DNA from: an uncultured Bacteroidales bacterium
GTDB lineage: Bacteria; Bacteroidota; Bacteroidia; Bacteroidales; UBA932
DNA length: 64,000 nucleotides
Assembly (NCBI GenBank): GCA_944326335.1
Contig: CALVDM010000012.1
Span: forward strand, 1-64,000
Direction of reading: 5' to 3'
The notes under the pieces were generated by a model, which saw only the letters and a list, made by a program, of their open reading frames with translations, made no database searches and was not told the DNA's origin. Positions 17,211 to 26,364 of the stretch are shown here, in pieces (position 1 is the stretch's first letter; the number at the start of each line of letters is the position of its first letter). Position numbers and translations under genes: made by a program.

Positions 17211-18548
17211 TTACATACCAGAGCGTCCCTTCAGGCGGCCTGTCTTCATGAGCCCGTCGTAGTGACGCATCAACAGATGACTTTCTATCTGCTGAAGAGT
17301 ATCCAGAACAACACCTACAAGAATCAGCAGCGAAGTACCGCCGTAGAAGCTTGCGAACTGGTTGTTCACGCCGAGCAACATTGCAAAAGCCGGCAGGATG
17401 GCAATGAGGGCAAGGAAGATGGAACCCGGCAGAGTGACACGCGACATGATGGTGTCGAGGTACTCGACCGTCTTCTTTCCAGGCTTCACGCCAGGGATGA
17501 ACCCTCCGTTTTTCTTCATATCCTCCGCCATCATGGTAGGGTTCACCGTGACAGCCGTGTAGAAATATGTGAAAATCACAACAAGGAGCCCGAATATGAG
17601 GTTATACCAGAATCCGGTATAATTGCTCAAAGTCGCTGCAAGTCCTCTTGTAGCATCGAACTGGGAGAAAATCAGAGGGAAGAGCATCAGTGCCTGTGCA
17701 AAGATGATAGGCATGACGCCGGCCGCATTGATTTTCATAGGGATGTACTGACGCACACCGCCATACTGCTTGTTCCCGACAATCCTCTTCGCATACTGTA
17801 CCGGAACTTTCCTCACACCCTGCACGAGAGCGATGGCAGCCACGAACACGAAGAACAGGATGACAAGCTCTACAATCAGCAGAAGCACGCCACCGGCAGT
17901 GTTGTTGACTTTCTCACCGATTTCAGCTGTGAGGGCGTATGGCAGACGTGCGATGATGCCGACCATGATTATGAGCGAGATACCGTTTCCGATACCCCTG
18001 TCGGTAATCCTTTCGCCGAGCCACATCACGAACATCGTACCGCCGATGAGGATGATTGTCGAGACGAAGTTGAACATGAAGTTGCTCCAGCCCAGATTGT
18101 GTACAGCCAGGAATGCGCTCTCAGGAATCTGGTTGTGCAGAGCCGCCATGTAGGCAGGTCCCTGGATGGCGAGGATGACGATGGTCAGATATCTTGTCAG
18201 CTGGTTCATCTTCCTCCTGCCGCTTTCACCTTCCATCTGGAGCTTCCTGAAGTAAGGCACGAAAACCCCGAGGAGCTGGATGACGATGGATGCCGAGATG
18301 TAAGGCATCACTCCCAGCGCGAAAATGGACGCGTTGCCGAATGCTCCTCCGGAGAACATGTTCAAAAGTCCTACAAGACCCTCCTGGGTATTGTCCTGGA
18401 GGTTAGCCAGCTGCGCCGAATCTATGCCCGGGAGCACGATGAATGACCCGAGACGATAAACCAGCAGCAAAAGAATCGTATAAACGATTCTCTTGCGCAG
18501 CTCTTCAATCTTGAAGATGTTCTTGATAGTCTGTATAAACTTCTTCAT
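17211..18548 (-). CDS. secY: Preprotein translocase subunit SecY
   Basis: The 445-residue protein-conducting channel of the inner membrane, with ten predicted helices. The N-terminus reads LRKRIVYTILLLLVYRLGSFIVLPGID, and further family blocks include GERITDRGIGNGISLIIM and FTYFYTAVTVNPTMMAEDMKKNGGFIPG. Compared with E. coli it has a longer hydrophilic loop around GIDSAQLANLQDNTQEG, typical of the phylum. It starts 2 bases after rplO. Confidence 0.97.
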   Translation of the reverse strand: MKKFIQTIKNIFKIEELRKRIVYTILLLLVYRLGSFIVLPGIDSAQLANLQDNTQEGLVGLLNMFSGGAFGNASIFALGVMPYISASIVIQLLGVFVPYFRKLQMEGESGRRKMNQLTRYLTIVILAIQGPAYMAALHNQIPESAFLAVHNLGWSNFMFNFVSTIILIGGTMFVMWLGERITDRGIGNGISLIIMVGIIARLPYALTAEIGEKVNNTAGGVLLLIVELVILFFVFVAAIALVQGVRKVPVQYAKRIVGNKQYGGVRQYIPMKINAAGVMPIIFAQALMLFPLIFSQFDATRGLAATLSNYTGFWYNLIFGLLVVIFTYFYTAVTVNPTMMAEDMKKNGGFIPGVKPGKKTVEYLDTIMSRVTLPGSIFLALIAILPAFAMLLGVNNQFASFYGGTSLLILVGVVLDTLQQIESHLLMRHYDGLMKTGRLKGRSGM

Positions 18549-18550
18549 TA

Positions 18551-19000
18551 TTATTCGATTGTAGTTGCAGTTCCACCCTGTGCCTCAATCTTTGCGACTG
18601 CAGACTTTGAAAATGCGTCAGCCTTCACTTCGAGCTTGGCAGTCAGGTCTCCGTTTCCGAGAACCTTGACCAAAGCAGTCTTAGGAACGATTCCGTTCTT
18701 CTTCAGAAGCTCCACATCGATGGCAGCTACACCAAGCTTCTCCGAAAGAGCCTGAAGGGCTGCAACATTCACAGGCACATATTCAATCCTGTTGATGTTC
18801 TTGAAGCCGAACTTAGGAAGACGTCTCTGGATAGGCATCTGGCCTCCTTCGAATCCCAGCTTGCGGGAATATCCGGAGCGGGCCTGAGCACCCTTGTGAC
18901 CACGGGTCGAAGTGCCGCCGTGACCGGAACCTTCACCACGACCGATTCTCTTCTTATTCTTTACAGAACCTTTTGCAGGTTTCAATTCATGCAATTTCAT
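18551..19000 (-). CDS. rplO: 50S ribosomal protein L15
   Basis: A 149-residue large-subunit assembly protein with the Gly/Arg/His-rich N-terminal extension (RIGRGEGSGHGGTSTRGHKGAQAR, in which the motif core is GRGxGSGxGxTxxRGxKG) and the globular C-terminal domain (GNGDLTAKLEVKADAFS). Position and length are normal. Confidence 0.97.
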   Translation of the reverse strand: MKLHELKPAKGSVKNKKRIGRGEGSGHGGTSTRGHKGAQARSGYSRKLGFEGGQMPIQRRLPKFGFKNINRIEYVPVNVAALQALSEKLGVAAIDVELLKKNGIVPKTALVKVLGNGDLTAKLEVKADAFSKSAVAKIEAQGGTATTIE

Positions 19001-19016
19001 TATGGATCCTCCCTTT

Positions 19017-19196
19017 TTAAATTTCCTCTACTTTGACAAGGTGGAGAACCTTCTGAACCATACCTTTGGTCACAGGGGTGAGCTCAACCTCGACAGTCTG
19101 ATTCAACCTGTGGATGCCGAGGCACTGGAGATTCGCCTTCTGCCTCTTTGTAGCTCCGTTCTTGCTCCTGACTTGAGTTATCTTGATCTTTGCCAT
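19017..19196 (-). CDS. rpmD: 50S ribosomal protein L30
   Basis: A 59-residue protein read directly from the sequence: it begins MAKIKITQVRSKNGATKRQK, continues LQCLGIHRLNQTVEV and ends VKVEEI with a TAA stop. It lies between rpsE and rplO, where L30 is always found in bacterial spc operons. L30 binds 23S and 5S rRNA regions of the large subunit. Confidence 0.95.
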   Translation of the reverse strand: MAKIKITQVRSKNGATKRQKANLQCLGIHRLNQTVEVELTPVTKGMVQKVLHLVKVEEI

Positions 19197-19207
19197 TTCG
19201 TACCTCC

Positions 19208-19726
19208 TTAACCTTTAAATACTCTGCTCATAGGAATCCCGCGAAGTCCGGCAATCGTATAGGCATCCCTCATTTCAACCAGAGCAGCGATAGTAGCCTT
19301 CACAAGGTTGTGAGGATTGGAAGAACCCTTTGACTTAGCCAGGACATTCTGGATACCCACCGACTCGAACACGGCACGCATTGCACCTCCGGCCTTCACA
19401 CCGGTACCTGGAGCTGCAGGTTTCATGAACACCTTTGCGCCGCCGAACTTGGCCTCCTGCTCGTGAGGAATGGTCTTGTTGAGGACCGGAACCTTCACGA
19501 GATTCTTCTTGGCATCCTCGACGCCCTTCGATATGGCTGTCGTGACCTCGTTAGCCTTTCCAAGACCATAGCCAACAACTCCATTCTCGTCACCTACCAC
19601 AACGATAGCGGCAAAACTGAAGTGACGGCCACCCTTGGTAACCTTAGTCACCCTCTTGACTGCTACCAACCTGTCCTTGAGTTCAAGGTCAGTTGTCTTT
19701 ACTCTTTTAACATTTGTATTTGCCAT
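19208..19726 (-). CDS. rpsE: 30S ribosomal protein S5
   Basis: A 172-residue protein important for decoding accuracy. It has the double-stranded RNA-binding N-terminal domain ([23 protein letters not shown]) and the C-terminal domain with [19 protein letters not shown] and [15 protein letters not shown]. It lies 4 bases after rplR. Confidence 0.97.
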   Translation of the reverse strand: MANTNVKRVKTTDLELKDRLVAVKRVTKVTKGGRHFSFAAIVVVGDENGVVGYGLGKANEVTTAISKGVEDAKKNLVKVPVLNKTIPHEQEAKFGGAKVFMKPAAPGTGVKAGGAMRAVFESVGIQNVLAKSKGSSNPHNLVKATIAALVEMRDAYTIAGLRGIPMSRVFKG

Positions 19727-19730
19727 AGTC

Positions 19731-20093
19731 TTAGAATATTAGGCCACCTTCACGGGCAGCTTCAGCCAAACTTTTAACTCTTCCATGATAAAGATACCCT
19801 CCACGGTCAAAAGCTATGGTAGTGATACCTTTTGCCAAGGCACGCTCTGCAATGGCCTTCCCGACCAGAGCGGCAGCCTCGACACCGGTCTTCCCTTTGC
19901 ACTCTACAGCGAGAGCCTTGTCATTGGAAGCTGCGGATACGAGAGTCTCACCCTTAGTGTCGTCGATGACCTGGACATAAATCTGCTTGTTGCTTCTGAA
20001 TACAACCATCCTCGGCCTTTCAGCAGTACCATTGACAACTTTGCGGATACGGTAGTGAATCCTTTTCCTTCTTTCTATCTTATTCAATGCCAT
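19731..20093 (-). CDS. rplR: 50S ribosomal protein L18
   Basis: A 120-residue 5S rRNA-binding protein ([62 protein letters not shown]). It has normal length and order. Confidence 0.97.
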   Translation of the reverse strand: MALNKIERRKRIHYRIRKVVNGTAERPRMVVFRSNKQIYVQVIDDTKGETLVSAASNDKALAVECKGKTGVEAAALVGKAIAERALAKGITTIAFDRGGYLYHGRVKSLAEAAREGGLIF

Positions 20094-20107
20094 AACTCAA
20101 TCTCCTA

Positions 20108-20668
20108 TTATTTAGCACTTGCCGACTTACCTGCCTTGCGACGTATCTGCTCGCCGACGAATCTGATACCCTTGCCCTTGTAAGGTTCAGGCTTGCGCAG
20201 AGAACGTATCTTGGCAGCGACCTGTCCGATGAGCTGCTTGTCGATGCTCTTGAGCACCAGGATAGGGTTGGCACCCTTCTTCACAGGCTCAGCTTCAGCC
20301 TTCACTTCTGCCGGAAGCATGAAGTGGATATCGTGCGAATATCCGAGTGAGAATTCAAGGATCTGGCCTTTGACTTCCACGCGATAACCGACACCGATGA
20401 GCTCCTGTCTGATAGTGTATCCCTCGGATACCCCGACAACCATGTTGTGCACGAGAGCACGGTAGAGACCGTGCAGCGAGCGGTGTCTCGGAAGATCGGT
20501 AGGACGAGTCAACTTAACTTCATTTCCCTCTACGGTAACGGTGATGTCAGAGTCCACTTTCTGACTGAGTTCGCCGAGAGGTCCTTTAACCTTGACAACG
20601 TTGCCAGGGAGTACCTCAACGGTAACCTTGGCAGGAAGGTGTACAGGCAATTTACCAATTCTTGACAT
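20108..20668 (-). CDS. rplF: 50S ribosomal protein L6
   Basis: A 186-residue protein near the factor-binding site, made of two duplicated domains. Signatures include MSRIGKLPVHLPAKVTVEV, VKGPLGELSQKV and the C-terminal RKPEPYKGKGIRFVGEQIRRKAGKSA. It lies 17 bases after rpsH. Confidence 0.97.
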   Translation of the reverse strand: MSRIGKLPVHLPAKVTVEVLPGNVVKVKGPLGELSQKVDSDITVTVEGNEVKLTRPTDLPRHRSLHGLYRALVHNMVVGVSEGYTIRQELIGVGYRVEVKGQILEFSLGYSHDIHFMLPAEVKAEAEPVKKGANPILVLKSIDKQLIGQVAAKIRSLRKPEPYKGKGIRFVGEQIRRKAGKSASAK

Positions 20669-20685
20669 TATTCAACTGTTTTAAA

Positions 20686-21081
20686 TTAATATACATAACA
20701 CAGAACCTCGCCACCGACATTCAGCTCCCTGGCCTCCTTGTCTGTGATGACTCCCTTGGAAGTGGAGATGATTGCGATTCCAAGACCGTTGAGCACCCTC
20801 GGCATGTCTTCCACGCTTGTGTACTTCCTGAGACCCGGCTTTGACACGCGCTCAATCTTCTTCACGGCTGCCACCTTTGTCTGAGGGTGGTACTTGAGGG
20901 CGATTTTAATAGTGTCCGCCGGCTTCCCTTCAACAATCTTGTAGCTGAGGATGTAGCCCTTGTCGCAAAGGATTTCAGTCATGGCCACCTTCATCTTCGA
21001 AGACGGAATCTCCACAACCTTCTTTCCGGCCATATAGGCATTGCGGATTCTTGTAAGATAATCTGCTATTGGATCAGTCAT
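20686..21081 (-). CDS. rpsH: 30S ribosomal protein S8
   Basis: A 131-residue primary 16S rRNA-binding protein ([21 protein letters not shown]-terminal [33 protein letters not shown]). In E. coli S8 represses the spc operon by binding mRNA. Whether it does so here is not visible. Confidence 0.97.
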   Translation of the reverse strand: MTDPIADYLTRIRNAYMAGKKVVEIPSSKMKVAMTEILCDKGYILSYKIVEGKPADTIKIALKYHPQTKVAAVKKIERVSKPGLRKYTSVEDMPRVLNGLGIAIISTSKGVITDKEARELNVGGEVLCYVY

Positions 21082-21156
21082 TTCTTTTTTGATTTAAGAA
21101 CCGGCACGGTCTCCCGCACCCGATATCCATTGTTAATATATTGTTACTGTTGTCTT

Positions 21157-21426
21157 TTACCAGCTTGCTTTCTTTACGCCCGGAATGAGTCCGTTGCTTG
21201 CCATCTCACGGAACTGGATACGGCTGATGCCAAACATACGCATATATCCTTTCGGTCTTCCGGTGAGAGAACAACGGTTGTGGAGCCTGCAAGGGCTTGA
21301 GTTCTTTGGGAGCTTGTCAAGAGCTGCCCAGTCACCGGCCTCCTTCAGAGCTTTCCTCTTCTCAGCGTATTTGGCAACTAATTTCGCGCGCTTTACTTCG
21401 CGTGCTTTCATGGATTCCTTTGCCAT
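21157..21426 (-). CDS. rpsN: 30S ribosomal protein S14, zinc-free type
   Basis: An 89-residue protein beginning [20 protein letters not shown] and ending [20 protein letters not shown]...GVKKASW. The CxxC pairs of the zinc-binding form are absent, so this is the C-minus type. A 75-base gap to rpsH is the largest within this part of the operon. It contains no recognizable promoter. Confidence 0.96.
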   Translation of the reverse strand: MAKESMKAREVKRAKLVAKYAEKRKALKEAGDWAALDKLPKNSSPCRLHNRCSLTGRPKGYMRMFGISRIQFREMASNGLIPGVKKASW

Positions 21427-21438
21427 ATCTGTTCTCCT

Positions 21439-22044
21439 TTAGTTATTATGTTTCTTGAAAGGCAGTCCGAACTCACGGAGAAGGGCATAGGCCTCTTCAT
21501 CTGTGTTGGCTGTCGTTACGAAAGTGATTTCAAGCCCGAAAATCTTGGTTATCTTGTCGATGTCGATTTCAGGGAAGATAATCTGCTCCTTGATTCCGAG
21601 GGTATAGTTGCCCTTCCCGTCCAGCTTCTCTGAAATTCCGTTGAAATCCCTGATTCGAGGAAGAGAAATACGGATGAGCCTCTCGAGGAACTCGTACATC
21701 CTGGTCGAACGGAGTGTGACCTTGACCCCGATAGGGTTTCCCTTACGGAGTTTGAAGTTCGATATATCCTTTCTTGACAATGTTGCCACCGCCTTCTGTC
21801 CTGCAATCAGCGTAAGTTCCTGCTGAGCCACTTCAACGAGTTTCTTGTCGCCGGTAGCGTCTCCGATACCCTGATTGATGGTTATCTTGACAAGCTTAGG
21901 GACCTGCATGACCGTCTTGTAGGAGAATTCCTTCATGAGGGCCGGAACAATCTTCTCCTTATACTGTGTTTTGAGAGTCGGGACATATCCTGCTTCTGCA
22001 GCAGCATTCTTCACGACTTCTGTTGTCTTCTTGCTCTTTGCCAT
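21439..22044 (-). CDS. rplE: 50S ribosomal protein L5
   Basis: A 201-residue 5S rRNA-binding protein. The normal core starts near residue 24 ([34 protein letters not shown]) and includes [17 protein letters not shown]. The first 20 residues are a Lys/Ala-rich extension ([19 protein letters not shown]) not seen in most bacteria. Its start codon overlaps the rplX stop by one base. Confidence 0.97.
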   Translation of the reverse strand: MAKSKKTTEVVKNAAAEAGYVPTLKTQYKEKIVPALMKEFSYKTVMQVPKLVKITINQGIGDATGDKKLVEVAQQELTLIAGQKAVATLSRKDISNFKLRKGNPIGVKVTLRSTRMYEFLERLIRISLPRIRDFNGISEKLDGKGNYTLGIKEQIIFPEIDIDKITKIFGLEITFVTTANTDEEAYALLREFGLPFKKHNN

Positions 22045-22361
22045 TATTTAATCTCCTCTCCAGATTTTTTAGAGTAACGGACTTTCTTGCCATCCACCAT
22101 CTTGTATCCGATTCTTGTAGGGCCGCCCTTCGCAGGGTCCACAAGCTGGAGATTGGAGATGTGGATTCCAGACTCTTGTTTAACAATACCTCCCTGAGGA
22201 TTCTTTGGATTAGGTTTGGTGTGCTTGCTCACGATGTTCACACCTTCAACGATGACACGGTCCTTGGAACGGATTACCTCAAGCACCTTGCCGGTCTTTC
22301 CCTTGTCGTTTCCGGCATTTACATAGACTGTGTCGCCTTTTTTGATATAAAATTTCTTCAT
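22044..22361 (-). CDS. rplX: 50S ribosomal protein L24
   Basis: A 105-residue assembly-initiator protein with the KOW motif ([23 protein letters not shown]) and the downstream block [15 protein letters not shown]...[20 protein letters not shown]. It has normal size and location. Confidence 0.97.
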   Translation of the reverse strand: MKKFYIKKGDTVYVNAGNDKGKTGKVLEVIRSKDRVIVEGVNIVSKHTKPNPKNPQGGIVKQESGIHISNLQLVDPAKGGPTRIGYKMVDGKKVRYSKKSGEEIK

Positions 22362-22372
22362 AACGATTGCGA

Positions 22373-22738
22373 TTAGAGGACCTCCGGTGCCAATGAAACG
22401 ATTTTCATGTAATTCTCACGAAGTTCCCTTGCGACAGGGCCGAAAATACGTGTGCCGCGGACTTCTCCCTGATTGTTGAGGAGCACGCATGCGTTGTCAT
22501 CAAAACGGATATACGAACCATCCGGTCTGCGTATCTCCTTCTTCGTGCGGACTACTACAGCCTTGGATACTGAACCTTTCTTTGCATCCCCTCCAGGGAT
22601 TGCGCTCTTGACGGCCACGACAATCCTGTCGCCGACCTTGGCATAACGGCGGCGGGTACCACCCAGAACACGTATGCAAAGGACTTCCTTCGCACCGCTG
22701 TTGTCTGCCACCTGTAAACGTGTTTCCTGCTGTATCAT
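22373..22738 (-). CDS. rplN: 50S ribosomal protein L14
   Basis: A 121-residue inter-subunit bridge protein with nearly invariant blocks: [58 protein letters not shown] and [13 protein letters not shown]. Confidence 0.98.
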   Translation of the reverse strand: MIQQETRLQVADNSGAKEVLCIRVLGGTRRRYAKVGDRIVVAVKSAIPGGDAKKGSVSKAVVVRTKKEIRRPDGSYIRFDDNACVLLNNQGEVRGTRIFGPVARELRENYMKIVSLAPEVL

Positions 22739-22740
22739 TG

Positions 22741-22995
22741 TTATTTAGCTTTTTCTACTATTTCTACTAATCTCCAGTTCTTCGTCTTGCTGAGAGGACG
22801 AGTCTCCATGATGCGCACTCTGTCGCCTTCCGCGCACTCATTCTTCTCGTCATGAGCTACGAACTTGGTGGTCTTCTTTACGAACTTGCCGTAAATAGGA
22901 TGCTTTTCTCTGCTTGCTACTGCAACCACGATGGACTTGTCCATCTTGTTGCTGACCACGATTCCTATTCTTTCCTTGCGAAGATTTCTTTCCAT
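22741..22995 (-). CDS. rpsQ: 30S ribosomal protein S17
   Basis: An 84-residue OB-fold protein ([60 protein letters not shown]). It starts 12 bases after rpmC. Confidence 0.97.
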   Translation of the reverse strand: MERNLRKERIGIVVSNKMDKSIVVAVASREKHPIYGKFVKKTTKFVAHDEKNECAEGDRVRIMETRPLSKTKNWRLVEIVEKAK

Positions 22996-23007
22996 CGGAC
23001 TGAAATT

Positions 23008-23202
23008 TTAGTTCTGTTTTTCCTTTTCAGCCAGGATAGTCATCATCCTTGCGATGTCCTTTCTGGCCTTTCTGATCTTAGACGTATCCTCAATCGGAGA
23101 AATCGTGTGATTTATCTTCAAAGTGTCAAGAGCAGCTTTTTCGGCCTCGATACGCTCACGCAAATCACTGACCGACATTTCACGTACTTCAGATGCTTTC
23201 AT
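23008..23202 (-). CDS. rpmC: 50S ribosomal protein L29
   Basis: A 64-residue two-helix protein at the polypeptide exit (MKASEVREMSVSDLRERIEAE; KARKDIARMMTILAEKE). It lies between rplP and rpsQ, as expected. Confidence 0.96.
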   Translation of the reverse strand: MKASEVREMSVSDLRERIEAEKAALDTLKINHTISPIEDTSKIRKARKDIARMMTILAEKEKQN

Positions 23203-23219
23203 TTTTTCTCCTTTGATAA

Positions 23220-23639
23220 TTATTCAACATAATCCCTGCGGACAACGAACTTCGTCGTGACAGGCAGTTTCTGCGAGCCGAGACGGAGAGCCTCCTTTGC
23301 GACAGCCATCGGAACACCTTCGGCTTCTATGAGGATACGGCCCGGAGTGACAGGACATACAAATCCCTCAGGATTACCCTTACCTTTACCCATTCGGACT
23401 TCAGCAGGCTTTCTCGTGTAAGGCTTGTCAGGGAATATCCTGATCCAGATTTTACCCTCACGCTTCATGTAACGGACAACTGCCTGACGCGCAGCCTCAA
23501 TCTGACGACCGGTAAGCCAGCAGTTCTCCAGGGTCTTGATGCCGAAAGAACCGAACACAAGCTGGTTGCCCCTCTGGGCAAGGCCCTTCATGCGGCCTTT
23601 CTGCTGCCTCCTGAATTTTGTTTTCTTCGGTTGTAACAT
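23220..23639 (-). CDS. rplP: 50S ribosomal protein L16
   Basis: A 139-residue protein that contacts A-site tRNA ([70 protein letters not shown]). In most bacteria rplP follows rpsC in the S10 operon. Here nothing ribosomal lies upstream. Instead there is a strong promoter (23727-23756) and a leader of about 80 bases with a hairpin, so rplP is the first gene of the cluster. Confidence 0.97.
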   Translation of the reverse strand: MLQPKKTKFRRQQKGRMKGLAQRGNQLVFGSFGIKTLENCWLTGRQIEAARQAVVRYMKREGKIWIRIFPDKPYTRKPAEVRMGKGKGNPEGFVCPVTPGRILIEAEGVPMAVAKEALRLGSQKLPVTTKFVVRRDYVE

Positions 23640-23677
23640 TTCCTATTACTTTTAAAATTTATCTCTCTTTCCTTAAC

Positions 23678-23718
23678 TAATTGAGTATCAGCTGGTTGGG
23701 CATACTTATCCTCAATTA
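23678..23718 (-). promoter_or_regulatory. Hairpin in the rplP leader RNA
   Basis: Between the predicted transcription start and rplP, TAATTGAG (23718-23711) can pair with CTCAATTA (23685-23678). A further AGTAT/ATACT pair (23706-23702 with 23688-23684) offers an alternative extended stem. There is no T-run after it, so it is not a simple terminator. It could be a binding site for a ribosomal protein that controls the cluster, but that is inference. Confidence 0.4.
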
Positions 23719-23726
23719 AGGGACTG

Positions 23727-23756
23727 CAAAGATAGCAATTTTTTCTGAAATGCAAA
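23727..23756 (-). promoter_or_regulatory. Promoter of the rplP-rplQ ribosomal cluster
   Basis: On the minus strand TTTG (23753-23756) and TATCTTTG (23727-23734) are 18 bases apart, within the Bacteroidota housekeeping pattern. The predicted start is near 23721, about 80 bases before rplP. An A-rich tract lies between the boxes. Confidence 0.8.
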
Positions 23757-23924
23757 TAATTTTAAAATAAAATACAGATATTTTCGACCGAAAAATTTAA
23801 CAGCTAAAAATTGCAGAATCACCGCTTTACAGATACCGGTAAAAAATTTTTCCCTTCCTTTTCGACCATGACGGAACGACGGTAAATCATTTTCCGGGAC
23901 AGGAAACATTGACGGAAAAATTCA

Positions 23925-23932
23925 TAAATTTG
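23925..23932 (+). promoter_or_regulatory. -7 box for the DUF4294 gene
   Basis: TAAATTTG matches TAnnTTTG. It lies 15 bases before the ATG at 23948, predicting a very short leader. It also rules out the upstream TTG at 23909 as the start codon. No clear -33 TTTG was found. Confidence 0.6.
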
Positions 23933-23947
23933 CAGACTTCAGAAACG

Positions 23948-24625
23948 ATGACACGCAAAGTCCTCATACCGGTATTGATTTTCGCCGCAGCCGTCATGGC
24001 ACCGGCAGCGGCGGACGGCAGGCAGCAAGACCAGACCCCCGAGAGCTTCTTCATGCAGTACAAGCTCGAAGGCAGGGACACCGTATTCGTTGACGAACTG
24101 CCGCCTGCAAGGGTCTATTCGAGGCTGCCGAGACAGAAAGGCCGCGAGTGGAGAAGGTACTACAGGCTCGTGCACAATTTCAGCAAGACATACCCGTACG
24201 CACTTGCCGCAAGGCACCTTGTCCAGGAGGTGGACAGCACCATAGCAGCCGACAATCTGAAAAGAAGCCGGAGAGACAGGTTCATAAACCGGAAGCAGGA
24301 AGAGCTTTTCGACGACTTCGAGAAGCCGATGCGCGGCCTGACGGTATCACAGGGTGCACTGCTGATGAAACTGATAGACCGGGAGGTGGGCAAATCGTCC
24401 TATATGATAATAAAGGACTACAAGAACGGCATGGCAGCCGGATTCTGGCAGGGTGTCGCAAAGATATTCGGGACAGACCTCAAGAAACCTTACGACCCTG
24501 AAGGGGAAGACCGTCCGATAGAGGAGCTCGTGGAGCTGTGGGATTCCGGTGAATTCGAGGGGCTCTACTTCTCGCTGTTCTGGAAAGACCCTCCCGAGAT
24601 AGAAATCCCGTCGAAATACAGGTAG
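23948..24625 (+). CDS. DUF4294-family exported protein
   Basis: A 225-residue protein with a signal peptide (MTRKVLIPVLIFAAAVMAPA) and a mature domain matching the Bacteroidota DUF4294 family (RRYYRLVHNFSKTYPYA; SRRDRFINRKQEELFDDFEKPMR; LTVSQGALLMKLIDRE; IKDYKNGMAAGFWQGVAKIFG). The function is unknown; the mature protein is soluble and highly charged, so periplasmic. The start was chosen as the ATG at 23948 because the -7 box lies at 23925-23932. Its last 61 bases overlap the 3' end of lpxH on the other strand. Confidence 0.88.
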   Translation: MTRKVLIPVLIFAAAVMAPAAADGRQQDQTPESFFMQYKLEGRDTVFVDELPPARVYSRLPRQKGREWRRYYRLVHNFSKTYPYALAARHLVQEVDSTIAADNLKRSRRDRFINRKQEELFDDFEKPMRGLTVSQGALLMKLIDREVGKSSYMIIKDYKNGMAAGFWQGVAKIFGTDLKKPYDPEGEDRPIEELVELWDSGEFEGLYFSLFWKDPPEIEIPSKYR

Positions 24626-25323
24626 GGAGAGCTGTCAATCCAGTCCTTGAGCACATACAGGTCCGCACCTTCCGGTGTCCGCATCTTCACGTCAGCGTGA
24701 TAGTGCCCGAAAATGAAATAGTCCACAGGGTGAGACTTCTCGTACTCGGCGGCGAACTTGTACAACGGCTCGTCCTTCCCTCTGAAGAAATACGCGCTAT
24801 GCCTCGCAAGGCGGTTTCTCCTGGACCACCCCTTCCCTATGCGGAAAGCTATCCACGGATGAAGCATGCTGAAAAGGGACTGCAGCAGCCTGCAATGGAA
24901 GACGGCCCTGAGTATCCGGTAGCCGGCAGGCACGGGACCGAGCCCGTCCCCGTGCCCGAGACAGAACCTGGTGCCGGCGATTTCCACATAGGCAGGCTGG
25001 ACCAGCTTCACGAGCCCGAGTTCCTCGAAATACCTGTATGTCCAGACGTCGTGGTTGCCCTGGAAGAAATACACCTTCACTCCGGCGTCCATAAGGTCGA
25101 GCAGGGCCGCAAACACCCTCACATAGCCTTTCGGCACTACATCCCTGTATTCATACCAGAAATCCCAGATGTCCCCGAGCAGGTAAAGCGCCTCGGTCCT
25201 GTCTTTTGGCAGGGACTTCAGGAAAGAGACGAACCTCGCCTCCCTTCCGGCAGCATCATTCACATCCAGCCCGAGATGCACATCAGCCACGAAATACGTA
25301 TAGGGACGTCCGGTCATCGGCAT
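24565..25323 (-). CDS. lpxH: UDP-2,3-diacylglucosamine diphosphatase (LpxH-like)
   Basis: A 252-residue calcineurin-like metallophosphoesterase. All five metal motifs are visible: ADVHLG, LLGDIWDFW, FFQGNHDVW, GHGDGLG and FGHYHAD. LpxH cleaves UDP-2,3-diacylglucosamine to lipid X in lipid A synthesis, at the inner face of the membrane; this fits the envelope genes upstream. The start codon overlaps the uppP stop by one base (TGATG), a translational coupling. Bacteroidota also carry related hydrolases, so lipid A specificity is likely but not certain. Confidence 0.85.
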   Translation of the reverse strand: MPMTGRPYTYFVADVHLGLDVNDAAGREARFVSFLKSLPKDRTEALYLLGDIWDFWYEYRDVVPKGYVRVFAALLDLMDAGVKVYFFQGNHDVWTYRYFEELGLVKLVQPAYVEIAGTRFCLGHGDGLGPVPAGYRILRAVFHCRLLQSLFSMLHPWIAFRIGKGWSRRNRLARHSAYFFRGKDEPLYKFAAEYEKSHPVDYFIFGHYHADVKMRTPEGADLYVLKDWIDSSPYLYFDGISISGGSFQNSEK

Positions 25324-26123
25324 CAGCAGAAGTTGAACACGAGCACGGCAACTATGAGACAGTACAGGGCGAACCAGCTCAGCTTGGCCTTCTTGACGAG
25401 GGCTATCATCACCTTGCAGGCGAAGAGTCCGGATACGAAAGCCGAAAGGAAACCGAGCAGCAGAGGGAACCAGCCCACGGCCGAGCCTGACATCTCGCCG
25501 CTCACAAGCTGCAGGAACGTCTCACCGAGGATAGGGATGAGCACCATCAGGAACGAGAACTGCGCCATGACATCCCTGCGCACACCGCAGATGAGACCGG
25601 TGGCGATAGTGGTCCCCGAGCGGGACAGGCCGGGGATGACGGCGAGGGCCTGGCTGAGACCCACTACAAAGGCCTGCCACCATGATATGCCGTTGCGGTA
25701 ACCTTTCTCCCGAATCTTGTCCGAACCTTTGAAATTGTCCGAGAATGTCAGCAACACGGCCGTGGCCACAAGAGCCGTCGCCACACCTTTGACCGAACCG
25801 AAGAGCCCCTCGACAAAATCCTTGAAGAAGACACCGACGACGAACACCGGAATCATGGAGACGAATATCTTGAGGACATAATCCATCTCGTCACTGTCCT
25901 TGAATCCGAAGAACCCGCGTATCAGCTTCCATATCTGCTTTCTGAACACGACTATGGTGCTGAGCACCGTGGCGGCATGCACCGTCACCTCGAACACGAG
26001 GTCATCGGAATGCTCAACCCCGAGAATATCCTTCCCTATCACGAGATGTCCGCTGCTGCTCACCGGCAGGAACTCCGTCAGCCCCTGCACGAGGCCGAGT
26101 ATGACTGCTTCAAACCACTCCAT
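25323..26123 (-). CDS. uppP: Undecaprenyl-diphosphatase UppP (BacA)
   Basis: A 266-residue membrane enzyme that recycles undecaprenyl diphosphate, the lipid carrier for peptidoglycan and O-antigen. The two active-site motifs are present: the (E/Q)xxxE block QGLTEFLPVSSSGHL, here with Gln in the first position, and PGLSRSGTTIATGL. About eight hydrophobic segments are seen. It lies 12 bases after the DUF3098 gene and is coupled to lpxH. Confidence 0.96.
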   Translation of the reverse strand: MEWFEAVILGLVQGLTEFLPVSSSGHLVIGKDILGVEHSDDLVFEVTVHAATVLSTIVVFRKQIWKLIRGFFGFKDSDEMDYVLKIFVSMIPVFVVGVFFKDFVEGLFGSVKGVATALVATAVLLTFSDNFKGSDKIREKGYRNGISWWQAFVVGLSQALAVIPGLSRSGTTIATGLICGVRRDVMAQFSFLMVLIPILGETFLQLVSGEMSGSAVGWFPLLLGFLSAFVSGLFACKVMIALVKKAKLSWFALYCLIVAVLVFNFC

Positions 26124-26135
26124 TCCAAAATACGG

Positions 26136-26357
26136 TTAAGGCCTGTTCATGATTCCGGCGATGATGACGACAATCCCGCACAGTATGGTGACCGGCGCGG
26201 CGACGAGCCGGCGGAAATCGAACATGGCATAATTGAACACTTCCGGGTCCTTGACGCCTCCCCCGGAGAGGAGGATATACCCTGAAACCATCACTATCAG
26301 TCCGGCAAGGACGAGTCTGAGGCCTTTCGGCGTTATAGGCATATTTTCCATATCCAA
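26136..26357 (-). CDS. DUF3098 small membrane protein
   Basis: This 73-residue protein has two membrane helices (about 13-31 and 51-69) linked by GGGVKDPEVFNYAMFDFRR, the signature of DUF3098. In Bacteroidota it is commonly found between ftsX and uppP, exactly as here. The function is unknown, probably linked to division or cell-wall synthesis. The start may be the internal Met (residue 3 or 6) rather than the first. Confidence 0.85.
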   Translation of the reverse strand: MDMENMPITPKGLRLVLAGLIVMVSGYILLSGGGVKDPEVFNYAMFDFRRLVAAPVTILCGIVVIIAGIMNRP

Positions 26358-26364
26358 ACAAATA

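Noticed and set aside
17262..18446. 394-codon plus-strand open frame
   Set aside because: It is antisense to secY and made mostly of His/Asp/Glu/Arg, as expected for the reverse of membrane-helix codons.
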